Positions 1 to 10,374 of a stretch of DNA of 64,000 bases are shown piece by piece. Where the stretch lies: positions 3,348,001-3,412,000 of the forward strand of contig NC_018216.1 of assembly GCF_000219625.1 (NCBI RefSeq). Direction: 5' to 3'. This DNA is from Zymoseptoria tritici IPO323 (taxonomy: Eukaryota > Ascomycota > Dothideomycetes > Mycosphaerellales > Mycosphaerellaceae). Made by a program: the position numbers and the translations under genes. The notes under the pieces were generated by a model. That model searched no databases, was not told the DNA's origin, and saw nothing but the letters and a program-made list of their open reading frames with translations. Every line of letters starts with the position of its first letter. Position 1 is the first letter of the stretch.

Positions 1-600
1 GGTCGCGATGTCGTATTGTGGCATGGCTGTCATGCGCAAAGGTCGCCGGAAAGCATTTTGAGACCTCAGGGGGCCACAATGTAGTCTTCGATGGAGTGCG
101 TAATTGTGAAACGACGTCGATCTTTCAGGATTTAGCGTACCATACTTTTCGCAGCAATCGTCGGCGCCGTCGGGGAACACGTATGCTTCCTCCTAGTCCC
201 GGATTAAGATAGAAGAAGCGATACAAGAGGCAGAGTAGATGCTCGCTGCAGTAAAAGACAGGAAGGAGAGGAAGAAAGAGACGGTCGATTAAAGGATTGT
301 CGGATAGCTGAAGTTGTAACAGAGTTCGCTTAGTTAGCCTGCTGCTTCCGGAATTCAGCTTGTTTTCAACAAGGGTAAATGAAAGACAATCCCTTGCTTG
401 TAGGGCGGTGGCGCTCGCAGGGGGACCTTACCGTCGCCGAATGTGCAATTACTGCAACAACGTTAATGCAACTTTAATAACCGCAGGCCGCAGGACACTT
501 TTCATTCGGAGCGAATGAAAGAGAATCCCCTGCTTGCGGAGCGATGCCGGTTATAACGACGTCTTTGGTTTAAAGCTTCGTGCAAAGTTAGTCGGCGACA
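1..600. other. Gene-free repeat-rich DNA, left edge
   Basis: No coding region is supported. Two related segments near 360-420 and 500-545 share the pattern of a GAATGAAAGA-like motif followed by AATCCC and TGCTTG, so they look like diverged copies of one repeat. At about 500-520 there is a perfect 9-bp inverted repeat (TTTCATTCG, 3-bp spacer, then its complement), related to the palindrome that recurs to the right. Confidence 0.5.
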
Positions 601-614
601 AAAAGACGGAAATG

Positions 615-815
615 CAGTTCACTCGTGTTAATATCTCGTTCATTTAGGGCAAATGAACTACATTAGCTACCGAATGAAAGAGATCTTGGTCTATAAGTAG
701 ATGTGTGTCTAGAGGGCGACAGCGATAGAAATGTACTTTACTCGTGTTAATATCTCGTTCATTTAGGGCAAATAAACTCTATTAGCTACCGAATGAAACG
801 GATTTACTGCGACCT
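615..815. repeat. Two direct copies of a ~114-bp palindrome-bearing unit
   Basis: Two copies about 114 bp apart share a long block beginning ACTCGTGTTAATATCTCG and then the palindrome with arms GTTCATTT / AAATGAAC round AGGGC, followed by ATTAGCTACCGAATGAAA. The first palindrome (about 638-658) is perfect; in the second one arm reads AAATAAAC. The change G to A fits RIP-type or ordinary decay. The unit is related to the 130-bp array that follows, but the palindrome is in the opposite orientation. Confidence 0.75.
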
Positions 816-860
816 CGTCGTCGCCTGTATATATTGCAAATAGCGACGACGGTAAGGATA

Positions 861-1590
861 TCTCTTTCATTCGCTTAGTAATGTTTTTCATTTGCCCTAA
901 ATGAACGAGATTTAGCAGGTAATAAAACAGATTTACCTACTATTGCTGCCCTCGAACATATATCCGGCTATAGAGTCGGCAGCTACAAAATCTCTTTCAT
1001 TCGCTTAGTAATGTCTTTCATTTGCCCCAAATAAAAGAGATTAAGTAGGCAATGAAACAGATATACCTACTATTCCTGCCCTCGAACATAGATCCGGCTA
1101 TAGAGTCGGCAGCTACAAAATCTCTTTTATTCGCTTAGTAATGTCGTTTATTTGCCCTAAATGAAAGAGATTAAGTAGGCAATAAAACGGATATACCTAC
1201 TATTCCTGCCCTGGAACATAGATCCGGCTATAGAGTCGGCAGCTACAAAATCTCTTTCATTCGCTTAGTAATGTCGTTCATTTGCCCCAAATGAAAGAGA
1301 TTAAGTAGGCAATAAAACGGATATACCTACTATTCCTGCCCTCGAACATAGATCCGGCTATAGAGTCGGCAGCTACAAAATCTCTTTCATTCGCTTAGTA
1401 ATGTCGTTCATTTGCCCCAAATGAAAGAGATTAAGTAGGCAATAAAATAGATATACCTGTCGTCGCTGTCCTAGAGGTTTTGTAGTCTTAAACATTATCG
1501 ACGGCGATATCTAGTTTATTCGCTTAGTAATCTCTTTCATTTGCCCTAAATGAACGAGATTTAGTAGGCAATGAAACGGATATACCTGCC
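861..1590. repeat. Satellite array, ~130-bp unit, 5-6 copies
   Basis: The core TTTGCCC(T/C)AA starts at 891, 1021, 1151, 1281, 1411 and 1540, a period of 130 bp (last step 129). Each unit carries TCTCTTTCATTCGCTTAGTAATG, then a palindrome with arms (T/G)TTCATTT and AAATGAA(A/C), then GAGATTAAGTAGGCAAT, ATATACCTACTATTCCTGCC and GGCTATAGAGTCGGCAGC. Copies differ mainly by single transitions; those centred on 1151-1411 are nearly identical, so the middle of the array was probably amplified most recently. No open frame is shared by the units. Confidence 0.9.
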
Positions 1591-1599
1591 CTTAAACAT

Positions 1600-2150
1600 A
1601 TGTCCGGCTATAGAGGGGTAGTAGGAGCATCTACAACTAAGGCGAAATGTCTTTCAGTCGCATAGTATAGCTTTTCATTTGCCCTAAATGAACTACTTTT
1701 AGAAGTCGTCTTATAGCAGAACGCCTCTACTATCGTGTAATCAATTTTCGACATTATGACGGCGAGGTCTTTAAATATCCTTTTTATTCGATAGTAGAAG
1801 GGCTTTATTTAGGGCACATAAACTACATTACGTACAAAGAGACGCTGCATAGACGTTGTAGATAAGTTAGGAAGGTGCGGAGCTAGGGGAATGTGCAACT
1901 GTCTAGGGCATCTAAACACGGCTTAGCGCGTCTAGACGCCGCCCTATTTGGACAAGCTAGACGGGCGTACCTGCCTAGAACAAAACTTTATACCTTCCTA
2001 AGGCAATATACGTAAATAAAGTAGGATCTGTCGTAAACTATAGGAATCTCGCGCAAACAGCCTTATAATTATGTTTATTCACCTTAAATAAAAGAGATTT
2101 TATAAGTAGTAGAGGTTAGAGTCTTCTCCCTAGCTATATAGACCAAAAAT
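1600..2150. repeat. Degenerate copies of the palindromic repeat
   Basis: Further isolated palindrome copies lie near 1674 (TTTCATTT / AAATGAAC) and 1800 (degraded). Between 1890 and 2050 is a stretch with repeated TCTAGRC-type words (CTGTCTAGGGC, CGTCTAGACGCC, GCTAGACGGG) that is not part of the palindrome family. I see no coding frame here. Confidence 0.5.
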
Positions 2151-2158
2151 CGATAGTT

Positions 2159-2450
2159 AGGGCGAATTGCTCTTTGTTCGATGTAAAATCTCGTTCATTT
2201 GTCCCGAATGAACAGCTTCCTAGCGCGAATGAAAAGCATTTCGATAACCTCGCTATATTGTAAAAAGTCGGCAGTTTGGGCGAATTGCTCTTTGTTCCAT
2301 GTAAAATCTCGTTCATTTGCCCCGAATAAACAGCTTCTAAAAGCTAACAAAAAGCATTTCGATAACCTTGCCGTCTTATAAAAACTCGTTAATTTCGGCG
2401 AATTGCTTTTTATTTGCCCTTAAATCTCGTTTATGAAGGGCAAATAAAGT
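2159..2450. repeat. Tandem array, 118-bp unit, ~2.5 copies
   Basis: GGCGAATTGC begins at 2161, 2279 and 2397, an exact 118-bp period. Each unit has GGCGAATTGCTCTTTGTTC, the palindrome (arms GTTCATTT and a degraded AAATGAAC) and, in the first two, AAGCATTTCGATAACC. It has the same palindromic core as the 130-bp array, but the rest of the unit is unrelated, so the core is older than either array or has been reused. A final degraded palindrome lies near 2680. Confidence 0.85.
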
Positions 2451-2901
2451 GGATTATGTAAGCCGGCTATGCATTACTAGAAGACCCGACTAATCCTAGA
2501 CGAAAAACCCCTCTAATAGCGACAGTGAGCTTTTTATATAGAAGTTAGATAAATGTACTTTATTTACCCTACATGAATACGATTATATACCGACTAAAAA
2601 GGATTTACGACTTGCTCGAGACTTATTGTCGTCGTCTCTAGGAGTAATGTATATGTTTGAATAACTATATAAAATCTAGTTCATTTAGCCAGAATGAACT
2701 ACATTTGGGAGCCGGTGTCATTACTATCGCTAGCTTACTAGGTATATCCACATTACTAAAGCCGTAAGTGCTAAAACTACACAATGACCGGAGTTATCGA
2801 GAGGACCGGGAGCTGATGAACGGGCTTTGTTCCAAACGATTTGCATTTATAGAAACGATGAGTGGGTATATAGTACTATCTCTATCATATATGCAGCCTC
2901 C

Positions 2902-3942
2902 TCATAACAGCGGCATGTTGAATGTCGCACTGTGATCGATCGTCTCAGGTGTAATCTCAATCCGCTGTCCCGTCGTGCCAAAAAGCACATCCCACAGTCG
3001 AGTCTGCTTGCCATAGTTCGAGCTCTTCTTCCAGCCTCTCCGGTGATGAAGATCATGGTCCTCAACCGCCAGCTCACAACCGAATGCCTTCAAGAACGGC
3101 GACGCAGCACTCGTCGTGGTGGAGTAGATCCTCAATCCGCTGTGGCCAAAAGCCTCCGAGAAGATGACATATTCGTGGCAAATCCACCAGTCGTGGAAGC
3201 CCATCGGCAGTTGGAAGGCGTACTTCAACACGGCCCAGGTGAGAAACGGGATGAGGGCGATCTCCAAAAACTCTTGCTCGTGATCGGCGTAGGATGATAG
3301 CATCGGGTTGGGGTGCTTGGTCAAGTGGTGAGTGCGGTGATATTGCCAGAGGTAGTCCAATTCGTGGCAAGCTCGATGATACGCGTAGAAGAATCCATCG
3401 AGAACGACTGAGTAGAGCGCCAACTCGACCGGAAGCCACCAGCTGAGTTGCATGCCTCCGCGGCGTCGGTAGGCAAAGAGCATGGTCATCATTGGCCGAA
3501 TCGAGGTGGTCAATTGCAGTGATGCGAACACCTTGTTGACACCAACATCTGGGACCTCATCCCGGGCGTGCTTGTCGCCGTCGAGGTAGCCATACTTGTA
3601 TCCGAGTCGGCGGAGAATCTTGACTTCGTGAATGGAGTTGATCTGCATGGCCATGGTGTACAAGAAGTACACGGCAAAAGGGTGGAAATCGTAGCCGGTC
3701 CACGAGATGTAGGCCTGCTGAAGGAGCATCGGCCAGATGGCGTGTAATAAGATCCAGACGTGGCATGACCATTCGGATAATACCGGCATCTTGTCGGTCT
3801 TCGCGTGGATAGGAGGCTCCTGGCCTGGAACAGTATGGAAGGCGTCGAGCCAGATGAGGAACTTGTGTGAGAATCCCCATTGCTTCTCATCGCCACGCCA
3901 GGTGGACTTCATAGAATCTTGCGGTCGTCGGTCGATAGCCAT
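2902..3942 (-). CDS. Fatty acid hydroxylase / sterol desaturase superfamily protein
   Basis: A single-exon protein of 346 aa. Three histidine clusters typical of the membrane-bound di-iron hydroxylase/desaturase superfamily are visible: HRACH at about 189-193, HRTHH at about 202-206 and HDLHH at about 296-300, with a further FGHSG at about 265-269. Hydrophobic stretches at about 62-100 and 170-190, and around 225-245, would hold it in the ER membrane with the iron site facing the cytosol. The family hydroxylates or desaturates sterols and fatty acyl chains; the substrate cannot be told from sequence. The start gives a normal family length. It lies at the edge of the repeat block and heads a run of minus-strand genes (regulator, exporter, oxidase). 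Confidence 0.85.
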   Translation of the reverse strand: MAIDRRPQDSMKSTWRGDEKQWGFSHKFLIWLDAFHTVPGQEPPIHAKTDKMPVLSEWSCHVWILLHAIWPMLLQQAYISWTGYDFHPFAVYFLYTMAMQINSIHEVKILRRLGYKYGYLDGDKHARDEVPDVGVNKVFASLQLTTSIRPMMTMLFAYRRRGGMQLSWWLPVELALYSVVLDGFFYAYHRACHELDYLWQYHRTHHLTKHPNPMLSSYADHEQEFLEIALIPFLTWAVLKYAFQLPMGFHDWWICHEYVIFSEAFGHSGLRIYSTTTSAASPFLKAFGCELAVEDHDLHHRRGWKKSSNYGKQTRLWDVLFGTTGQRIEITPETIDHSATFNMPLL

Positions 3943-4502
3943 GTTGAGTGAAAGGAGTGTGAGATGCTTGCTGAATTAATACGACTGGAGGCATGCCACC
4001 ATGTATGTATGTGTTTTGGCCTCCGAAGCTCTACACCAGGGCACGTCAGGTCCTGGATGCCGAGGACTCGGTTTCAAAGAAAGTTGTGGAAGCCGTTGGC
4101 GTCATACGAGCCGTGAAGATAGCGGTCTAACCTGGTATGGAACTTCCAAAAGTTTATCGTCAAGGATTTCGCCTCTGCGATTGGCTGGCTCGCACAGCCA
4201 AGGATGTCCAAACGATCCTCCACGCCGTATAGGGTTCATGCTCGTTCCGGAGTGTACGGACTGCCCTATAGCATAAGTTATAGAGGAGGATGGACCCCAC
4301 GTTTGGCCCCAGGCTCCAGATTTCGCGGCTCTCTCTGTGGCCGCTTCGCACTGCGGTGGCAGTCTCGTATATCCTGCTCAAGCGAGAACGAGAACCGCTG
4401 CATTTTGATTAATCCATGACAGCAGATATTTTCATCGTCGCAACACTGTCCTGTTGCGGCTGACTTCTACCCATCTGCTGGTCGGATGTCAGATCACGCC
4501 GG
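3943..4502. other. Intergenic, no gene seen
   Basis: Upstream region of the hydroxylase-like gene and downstream of the zinc-finger gene. It holds only short overlapping frames without recognisable domains; I see nothing further. Confidence 0.5.
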
Positions 4503-5565
4503 TTATAACTTGGGTGGTCCCACGTAGAAAGGCGGCTCCTGCTGCTTGTCTCGGCAATCGTACGGTATGTCATCAGAGACAGACAAAGCCAGCTCAGTAA
4601 TGGCGCTGAGCTGTGATCTGTAACGCTCGAACCACTCGTCCTGGCTGTGAAGCAACACCTTCGTCCAAACAGGTGGCATCGAGGTAGCTGCGCCAGTATA
4701 CATTGTCGACGCGTATATGACCTCGATCGCAGATAAGCGCAGCAGGTTGATGGTGTCCTTCAAGATCCGCTGACAAAGTGTCACTTCTCGGGCCGTAACC
4801 GCTCGACGCAGGACTTGCTTAAACGGATTGAAAAGAGGTGCAGCGGAGAACGTGGTCGGACTTCCCGGCGCAGCATCGATCTGAATTTCCGTGAGTCTGA
4901 CAAATGCTTGGGTATGCATCTGAGCGGCATTGAATCCTTCAGTCATAGTGGTGGCGGCCAGCAGAATGGCGATGGCGTCGGCAAGGAAGGGGTTGTGGTA
5001 TGCATCTCCCGCCGACAAGCTATCCATGACTGCGCGGTACACCTTGCCTTTCAACTCCAGAACCTCAGACGTCGTGGGCTTCGGCACACCTATCCAGCTC
5101 TGGACCATTCAGCTTTGCAAAGAGCCACACGCTGAGCAGAGCGGCATCGGTGATGGGAGGGCGCTGGACTGGCCTCCCGTCGGTGCGGTGCGGGTACCTC
5201 GTTCCAGCTGTGCCGACTTGAAGAAGTTCGCTTTGTGCCGCCGCTCGGCAAGCTGCACTGGCGCGGTGGAATGGCAGGGACCTTTGCCTTACATGCTTAA
5301 GGCAGACCAAGCACTTGATGAGTTTGCCGTCTTCCTTGTGCTGTGTATTTGTATGGCGCGAGAGAGTGTCTCGTCTCGGGCAGACCAAGCCACATACGAT
5401 ACACGTAAAACTGTTGGTGTCCTGGGTGGAATGCGCTGATTGTAGTCGGCGGTTGACAGCCCTGCCTCCGGACTCGACGATGACTGTGCTATTCTGATGT
5501 TCTGCCATGCTGCGGAGGTCTCTGGTGGTAGCGACCTCGACCTGATGCAGATCTTCAGCTCTCAT
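4503..5565 (-). CDS. C2H2 zinc-finger transcriptional regulator, reading frame shifts near 5070-5110
   Basis: Two overlapping minus-strand frames appear to form one gene. The N-terminal one (5565-5065) has a C2H2 finger, C55-x2-C58-x12-H71-x4-H76, followed by a second Cys/His group (C85, C88, H91, H100, C106). It runs into a segment (TDAALLSVWLFAKLNG) of the kind that opens the regulatory domain of fungal transcription factors. The C-terminal frame (5108-4503) continues with a helical domain (HNPFLADAIAILLAATTM, MHTQAFVRLTEIQ) like the C-terminal domains of fungus-specific regulators. The frames differ by one base over a 44-bp overlap, and I find no GT-AG intron of usable length there, so this is a one-base frameshift or an unresolved splice. 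Start could be 5565 or the internal Met at 5508. It may regulate the adjacent MFS and oxidase genes (inference). Confidence 0.6.
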
Positions 5566-5951
5566 ATAACATCAATGTCGTCGCCGCTGCGCCGCAGCTA
5601 CGTCGGAGCGCCATGGGGTCCTCAATCTGCAGGGTGTTGGCGGTGGCAGATGTGAGGCTGAATCCAGATAGCCCGTCGAGATCTGATTGGGTTGTCAAAG
5701 GATTTCGTGCATGTGGCGCCTGTGAACAGAGAAAAAGCAACTGCATATCCCGCAGCTCCACTTGACAACAACTCCAATTCTGACTGGGGTGTGACGAAAG
5801 TTCTGACTTTATATATAGAAGGCACTGTGCTCGCACTCCGAGCGGTCATTCAAAGTGCTATGACAATGCGCTGCTGCGCTGAACGCTCAAAGCTGACATC
5901 GTTCGATCGTCGTGAGACTGATCCGAAACTATCGTCTCAGCAGTTATTGCT
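5566..5951. other. Intergenic, no gene seen
   Basis: Lies upstream of the zinc-finger gene and downstream of the MFS gene, so it holds the promoter of the former and the 3' end of the latter. No motif or RNA gene recognised. Confidence 0.5.
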
Positions 5952-7749
5952 TTACGGGGCGCAGAAAAGGCGTCTCCTTTGCGTTCTAATCGAGTTCGCC
6001 GATGTCCGCTTCTGCTTGACCGAGCGATGTTGTACGAGAAGAGCGCCCACAAGTGTGGCTCCACCAAGGGCCACGGTCAGGAACCAGGTCGAAGTCAAAC
6101 TTTCGTTGATTGCATGGAAGACATCATTCCACCGCTGCTCCGGGATCCCAGACTTCAGGTTACCGAGTCCATTGTTCTCAAGAAAAGCAGGCGACAGGTC
6201 GGGCACGACGTCTTGCAAGTTCGACAACAGCTGATTGGTGAGAATGACATGAGCGACGGCAATGAAGACCGCCGGCCCAATACTCTGTCCGAAAAGAATT
6301 ACTCCGGTTCCGAGGTTGACATCTGCGGGATTGAGAGTGGTTTGGACTGCTGCCTGCGAGCCTTGAAAGCCGATACCTCCGGCGAAACCCACGAGACCAG
6401 AGAACGGGTTGATCTGCGCCAATTCCGTGTGAAGGTCGTACGTCGACAATCAGACCGGCGCCAATGGGCATAAAGATTGAGCCCAAGATCATGAAGGGCT
6501 TGTAGTAGCCGAACGTCGAAGTGCCGACTCCATGTATGAACAAGCCAAGCATCATTCCAAGGAGAATGGGCACCATCAAGTAGCCGCTCTCGCTCGGAGT
6601 CTATGAGGAGTATGATCAGCCTGTGTTTTGGCAACGGAGTCAGTGAACTCCCACCTTCGAGCGAACAACCTGGTAGTAAGTCGGCAGATGGTACTCCAGG
6701 ACATTTGTCGTCGAGTTCGTGAACGTCGTATAAAAGCCGGCCACCACACTTCGGTTCTTGAGGATGCGGAATGGGAGCACAGCCGCATCACCACGCCGGT
6801 GCTGGTTGAACAAGAAGGCAGCCATGAGTACGGCAAACACAACGAAGAGGACAATGACCTTGACATCTGACCATGAATACTTGGTTCCTGCCCAAGACAG
6901 AGCCAGAAAGAGAGCCGTGAGTGACGGGATGAACACGCAGTTGCTGATGAGATCCAACTCTTGGAGCTTCTGTCTAAGGCTGAGGTGGCCTCTCGGCGCT
7001 GCTGGCGAGTCCGAAAACAAGAAGAAGATCGAAGTCAAAGACACAGCACCGATTGGCAGATTTATCCTACCATTGTCAGTATTTTCACTCGGACCAGCTG
7101 CCGGAACGACTCGCCAGAAGCACCATCGCCATCCCAAAGACTGTGTCAAAGCTCCGCCGACTATCGGCGCTGCAATGATGGCCACTGACTCCACGCACGC
7201 CAAAGACCCCGCAAACACGGGTCTTTTCTGTCGTGGTAGGACTTCGTTCAGGACTGCAAAGACGCCAGAGAGAAGTCCAGCGAAACCGACACCCGTCACA
7301 GCTCTGCCAGCCACGAACATGCGGGACGATGCGGCAGTCGCACACAGCAGGGAACCGATCAAGGCGATCACATTGCTGCCGAGGAAAACCCTCTTACTCG
7401 GAAACAGTGTGTACATCTTTGCGAATGCGAATTGGAAAGCACAGCTGCATAGCCGAAACGCAGACGAATACCGTCCTACGTCCGCCACCGTGTGGAAATG
7501 ATCTGTGATGCTTGGTACCGCTGTAGCGACAATGTTGGCATCCAGTCCACCGAGGATGAGGACCGTACACAGCGCGAGAATTTGCAGCCATAGCTTCGTG
7601 CCAGTAGGATATTCGGGCTCATTTTGCTGTGTGGCATCGACTTCTAGAGTGCTGAAGGGTGAAGGAGAAACTTGTTCTGTTACCCGGTGATCTGCGGTCG
7701 TTTGCTCAGGTGAAGCAGTCTCTGTCAATGTCGTCGTGGTAGTCGCCAT
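5952..7749 (-). CDS. MFS multidrug exporter (DHA14-like, 14 TM), three exons with an apparent frameshift
   Basis: Three coding segments: 7749-7115, 7066-6655 and 6600-5952, separated by introns of 48 bp (7067-7114) and 54 bp (6601-6654). The protein has a soluble N-terminus of about 60 aa, then the first membrane segments with LDANIVATAVPSIT (the DHA2/DHA14 'D' motif), GRAVTGVGFAGL, and WRWCFW-INLPIG at the first intron, which is the family hallmark. That intron has a GC donor (GCGAGT), a CTGAC branch point and a TAG acceptor. The summed exon length is 1696 bases, one more than a whole number of codons. At about 6447 the frame changes with no room for an intron (IGAGLI, then TYDLHTELAQINPFSG), so one extra base is present. 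Without it the product would be about 564 aa. The family pumps drugs or metabolites out through the plasma membrane. Start chosen at the Met before ATTTTTL; another Met lies 7 codons upstream. Confidence 0.8.
7067..7114 (-). other. GC-AG intron in the MFS exporter gene
   Basis: The intron begins GCGAGT and ends GGTAG, 48 bp, with ACTGAC 9 bases before the final AG. Removing it joins TTCTG to GATAAATCTG and restores FWINLPIG; no GT donor gives this. Because it is a multiple of three and has no stop, it can be mistaken for coding sequence. Confidence 0.85.
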
Positions 7750-8310
7750 GGCGTGATATGTCCATCTCAAACGGACTGAGCTGGAGAGGGCAGCACGAAG
7801 CGTTATAAGTGCTGCATCGAAATGTCTTAACGGCAGTCACTCCGAGGTCCGACAGGAAGCGGGATCCTACTTACATTAGTCCGAGGCGGCATCACGAGCG
7901 AGAAACTGAGTTTGAAACCGTCGTCCCTGCATGAACAGCATGTACGGGTAGTCAGGACGGCCATCGGTGAGCACGCGAAAGAAGATGTTCTGTGAAGCTC
8001 ATTCGGAGGTCGTACCAGCTTCCTGAGCCTGGTGTTTTCGTTTGTTCTTGCCTGAGGCATCATTCTCTCGTTGACGGCAGATCGGATCGAAACCTTAGAA
8101 ATCCACACCTGAGTTGCCAGCACGACTACGACAACAATATTAAGAGCAGAGCGTCGCAGCTGCTCGGATTGCTCGATGGGAATGCCGTAAGAGAACTTCC
8201 GGGTGCCAGAAATGTCTCATCATGATCTGTTTCCATCGACGCACCTTTATCAATGAGGCAGACTCAGACCTCATGCCTCCAATCTCAAGCCTCTGACCAA
8301 CAAGCCCCTC
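7750..8310. other. Intergenic, no gene seen
   Basis: Holds the promoter of the MFS gene and the 3' flank of the oxidase gene. Short open frames here show no domain. Confidence 0.5.
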
Positions 8311-10374
8311 TCACATACTCATCCACCTTGCCATCCACTTCTCCGTAATCGCCTTCGCCTCATCGACCAAGCCCAAGTCCAGCATCAATTGCGTCGTCCC
8401 ACGCACAGCAGACTCCAACGCACTGAAGATCCAGGCATGCGTATAGCTAGTATGCTCGCCGATCACTACCGTACCCATCTCCGTGCGGAAATAGCTTGGT
8501 AGGTACAGGTCTTGTTGGCCCACCTTTGGCGAAGCCCAGGCGCCACCTTGAAATTCGACCTGCTCCCAGCAGATGCGGTCGTAGATACCCGTGTATTCCT
8601 CTTCCGCAGCAGGGCCATGGATCTTCACCATCGCACGCTGGACATACGCGGCATGCTCGTCTGCAGTCAAGGTCCCGACGGAACGAGCGAGGTCGCCAGA
8701 GATGTACGATCCAAGGAGGACTCCTGGACCGGTGGAGTTGATGGCGTAGCTGGGGTAGCAGACAGATCCAATAGCGGGTATGTCAGTTGAGCCGCAGCCG
8801 CCGATGATCGGCTCGGGCAAGTGTTCCCAGAAACGAGAGCTGTAGTGGAGGGCGACTTTGCAGCTCGGTTCGTAGCCAAGTCGATCGATGGCGCGGGAGA
8901 GAAGTGAAGTGAACGGTGGCAGGCGGGCGAGACGTAGCTTTGGAAATGGAATGGCGACGATGGTGTTGTCCACGGTGAGGTCAGATAAAGCAGGGAATGG
9001 AATGGATTTCGCGGTGGTGTTGCGGTAGTGAATTGTCATCTTCTTCGCGGTCGGATCCCAGTCGAGAGAATCGACTGTGGCGTTGAGTATTGTCCGGTTG
9101 AGCACTTGAGGACCAAAGGCAGCCGGGAGACGGGAGAGACCCTGATCGATAGTGCGCCACTCTGTGGCGGAGAAGTATACAGAATCGTATGACCACGATG
9201 GGGACGAGTCCGAGATATCATCCACTTGATCTGTGATGTTGGCGTCGATCCCAAGAGCATAGTTGAGGTAGCCGGCTTCGGAAAAGTGAAAGTAGCCGTT
9301 GTCAACAGCCCATTTGTGTGCGCGGAAAACATTGCTCGCAATGGACCGAAACTTCTCGCGATCAAGGTCGAGCCAGTCTTCATATGCCGTGGACGCCAGA
9401 GCGATCTCCGTTGCGTTCGAGTAGGAAGCGTTCGTAGCGGGTGACGCCCTCGGGTTATTGGAAGAGGACTGTATCCATGGGATGAAGTTGACTTTGTAGG
9501 CAGGATCATGATTGTTTTGGTCGTTCAAAGAGTCGGCGAGCTGGAAGACCAGGCGATGGTCTTGAATCTCGAGGGTCTCCGCAGGATCATCGTAGGTGAT
9601 GGAGACTGGAAATCGCATGGGACCCATCTCTTGGTACTGATACTCATCGCTTCGAGTGTTGTTCAAGTACGAGGTATGTACCCTTCCACCGATGCGAGTG
9701 CTGGCCTCCAGTATGGTATAGTTGTGGAAACCAACGCTGTCCAAGATATGCGCGGTCATCAGTCCGCCCATGCCTCCCCCAAGAATGCCGATTGTCCTGG
9801 ACTTGGTAGCGGCGACAAAGACTTCGGTTGGTTCCTTTTCTTGCAGGTATTCAACGCCATCGAACCAAGGGCCCTCGGCGTCCATGACATCGGCAGCCTA
9901 TAACACCAGTCAGTTGGCAAGCAATGCTTAGCAAGAGTCTGCAAATCTCACCGCAGTCCATCGTTTCTGCTTTCTACTTGAGATGGTCACGGGCGAAGAC
10001 CTGCCGACCAAAGTGTTCCCAGAAAATGCGTGCAAGCAGCCACCACTCGTGGTTTCAAGTGAAGGTAGCCATACGAATCTTGCCGGTCGCTGCGCTGGAT
10101 GTGAGATGTGTCTAGCCGCCAATGGATGGCTCCCAACGTGTGTAGATCCCAGCGCATGATCGCAGTCATCGGCCGTGACGGCTCCGCAGTCTCCGTAGTG
10201 GATGGCGAGCTCTCCGCTCAAGGGTACATTGTATTGGATGTGGATGTTATGCATGCCACCAGCCTCAGCGATGATGTTGTCCTGGAACGAGATGGTGGCA
10301 GAACGAGGCGCAACATTTCCGCTTACCAAGGAAGCCAGGAGCCATATCGCGGAGGCAGAAACTTTGAGAGACAT
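8311..10374 (-). CDS. Secreted FAD-dependent L-amino-acid oxidase (flavin amine oxidase)
   Basis: Two exons, 10374-9952 and 9897-8311, joined across a 54-bp intron (9898-9951; donor GTGAGA, branch point CTGAC, acceptor TAG), giving 669 aa. The start at 10374 (MSLKVSASAIWLLASLVSG) opens with a signal peptide. Residues of about 50-140 form the region found ahead of the FAD domain in fungal L-amino-acid oxidases (HALGSTHVGSHPLAARH, FVWLPS, GCLHAFSG). The FAD-binding Rossmann motif GILGGGMGG is at about 178-186, with EASTRIGGRVHT at about 205-216. The C-terminal FAD contact is GEHTSYTHAWIFSALESA. The family deaminates L-amino acids to keto acids, ammonia and hydrogen peroxide outside the cell. 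Several N-glycosylation sequons (NNT, NAS, NRT, NAT, NTT) fit secretion. It shares strand with the exporter and zinc-finger gene downstream. Confidence 0.9.

Noticed and set aside
861..1590. Evenly spaced repeats resembling a CRISPR array
   Set aside because: The whole 130-bp unit is repeated, with no unique spacers, and this is a eukaryotic genome.
2134..2381. Short frames in the 118-bp repeats
   Set aside because: They arise from the repeat itself and occur on both strands.
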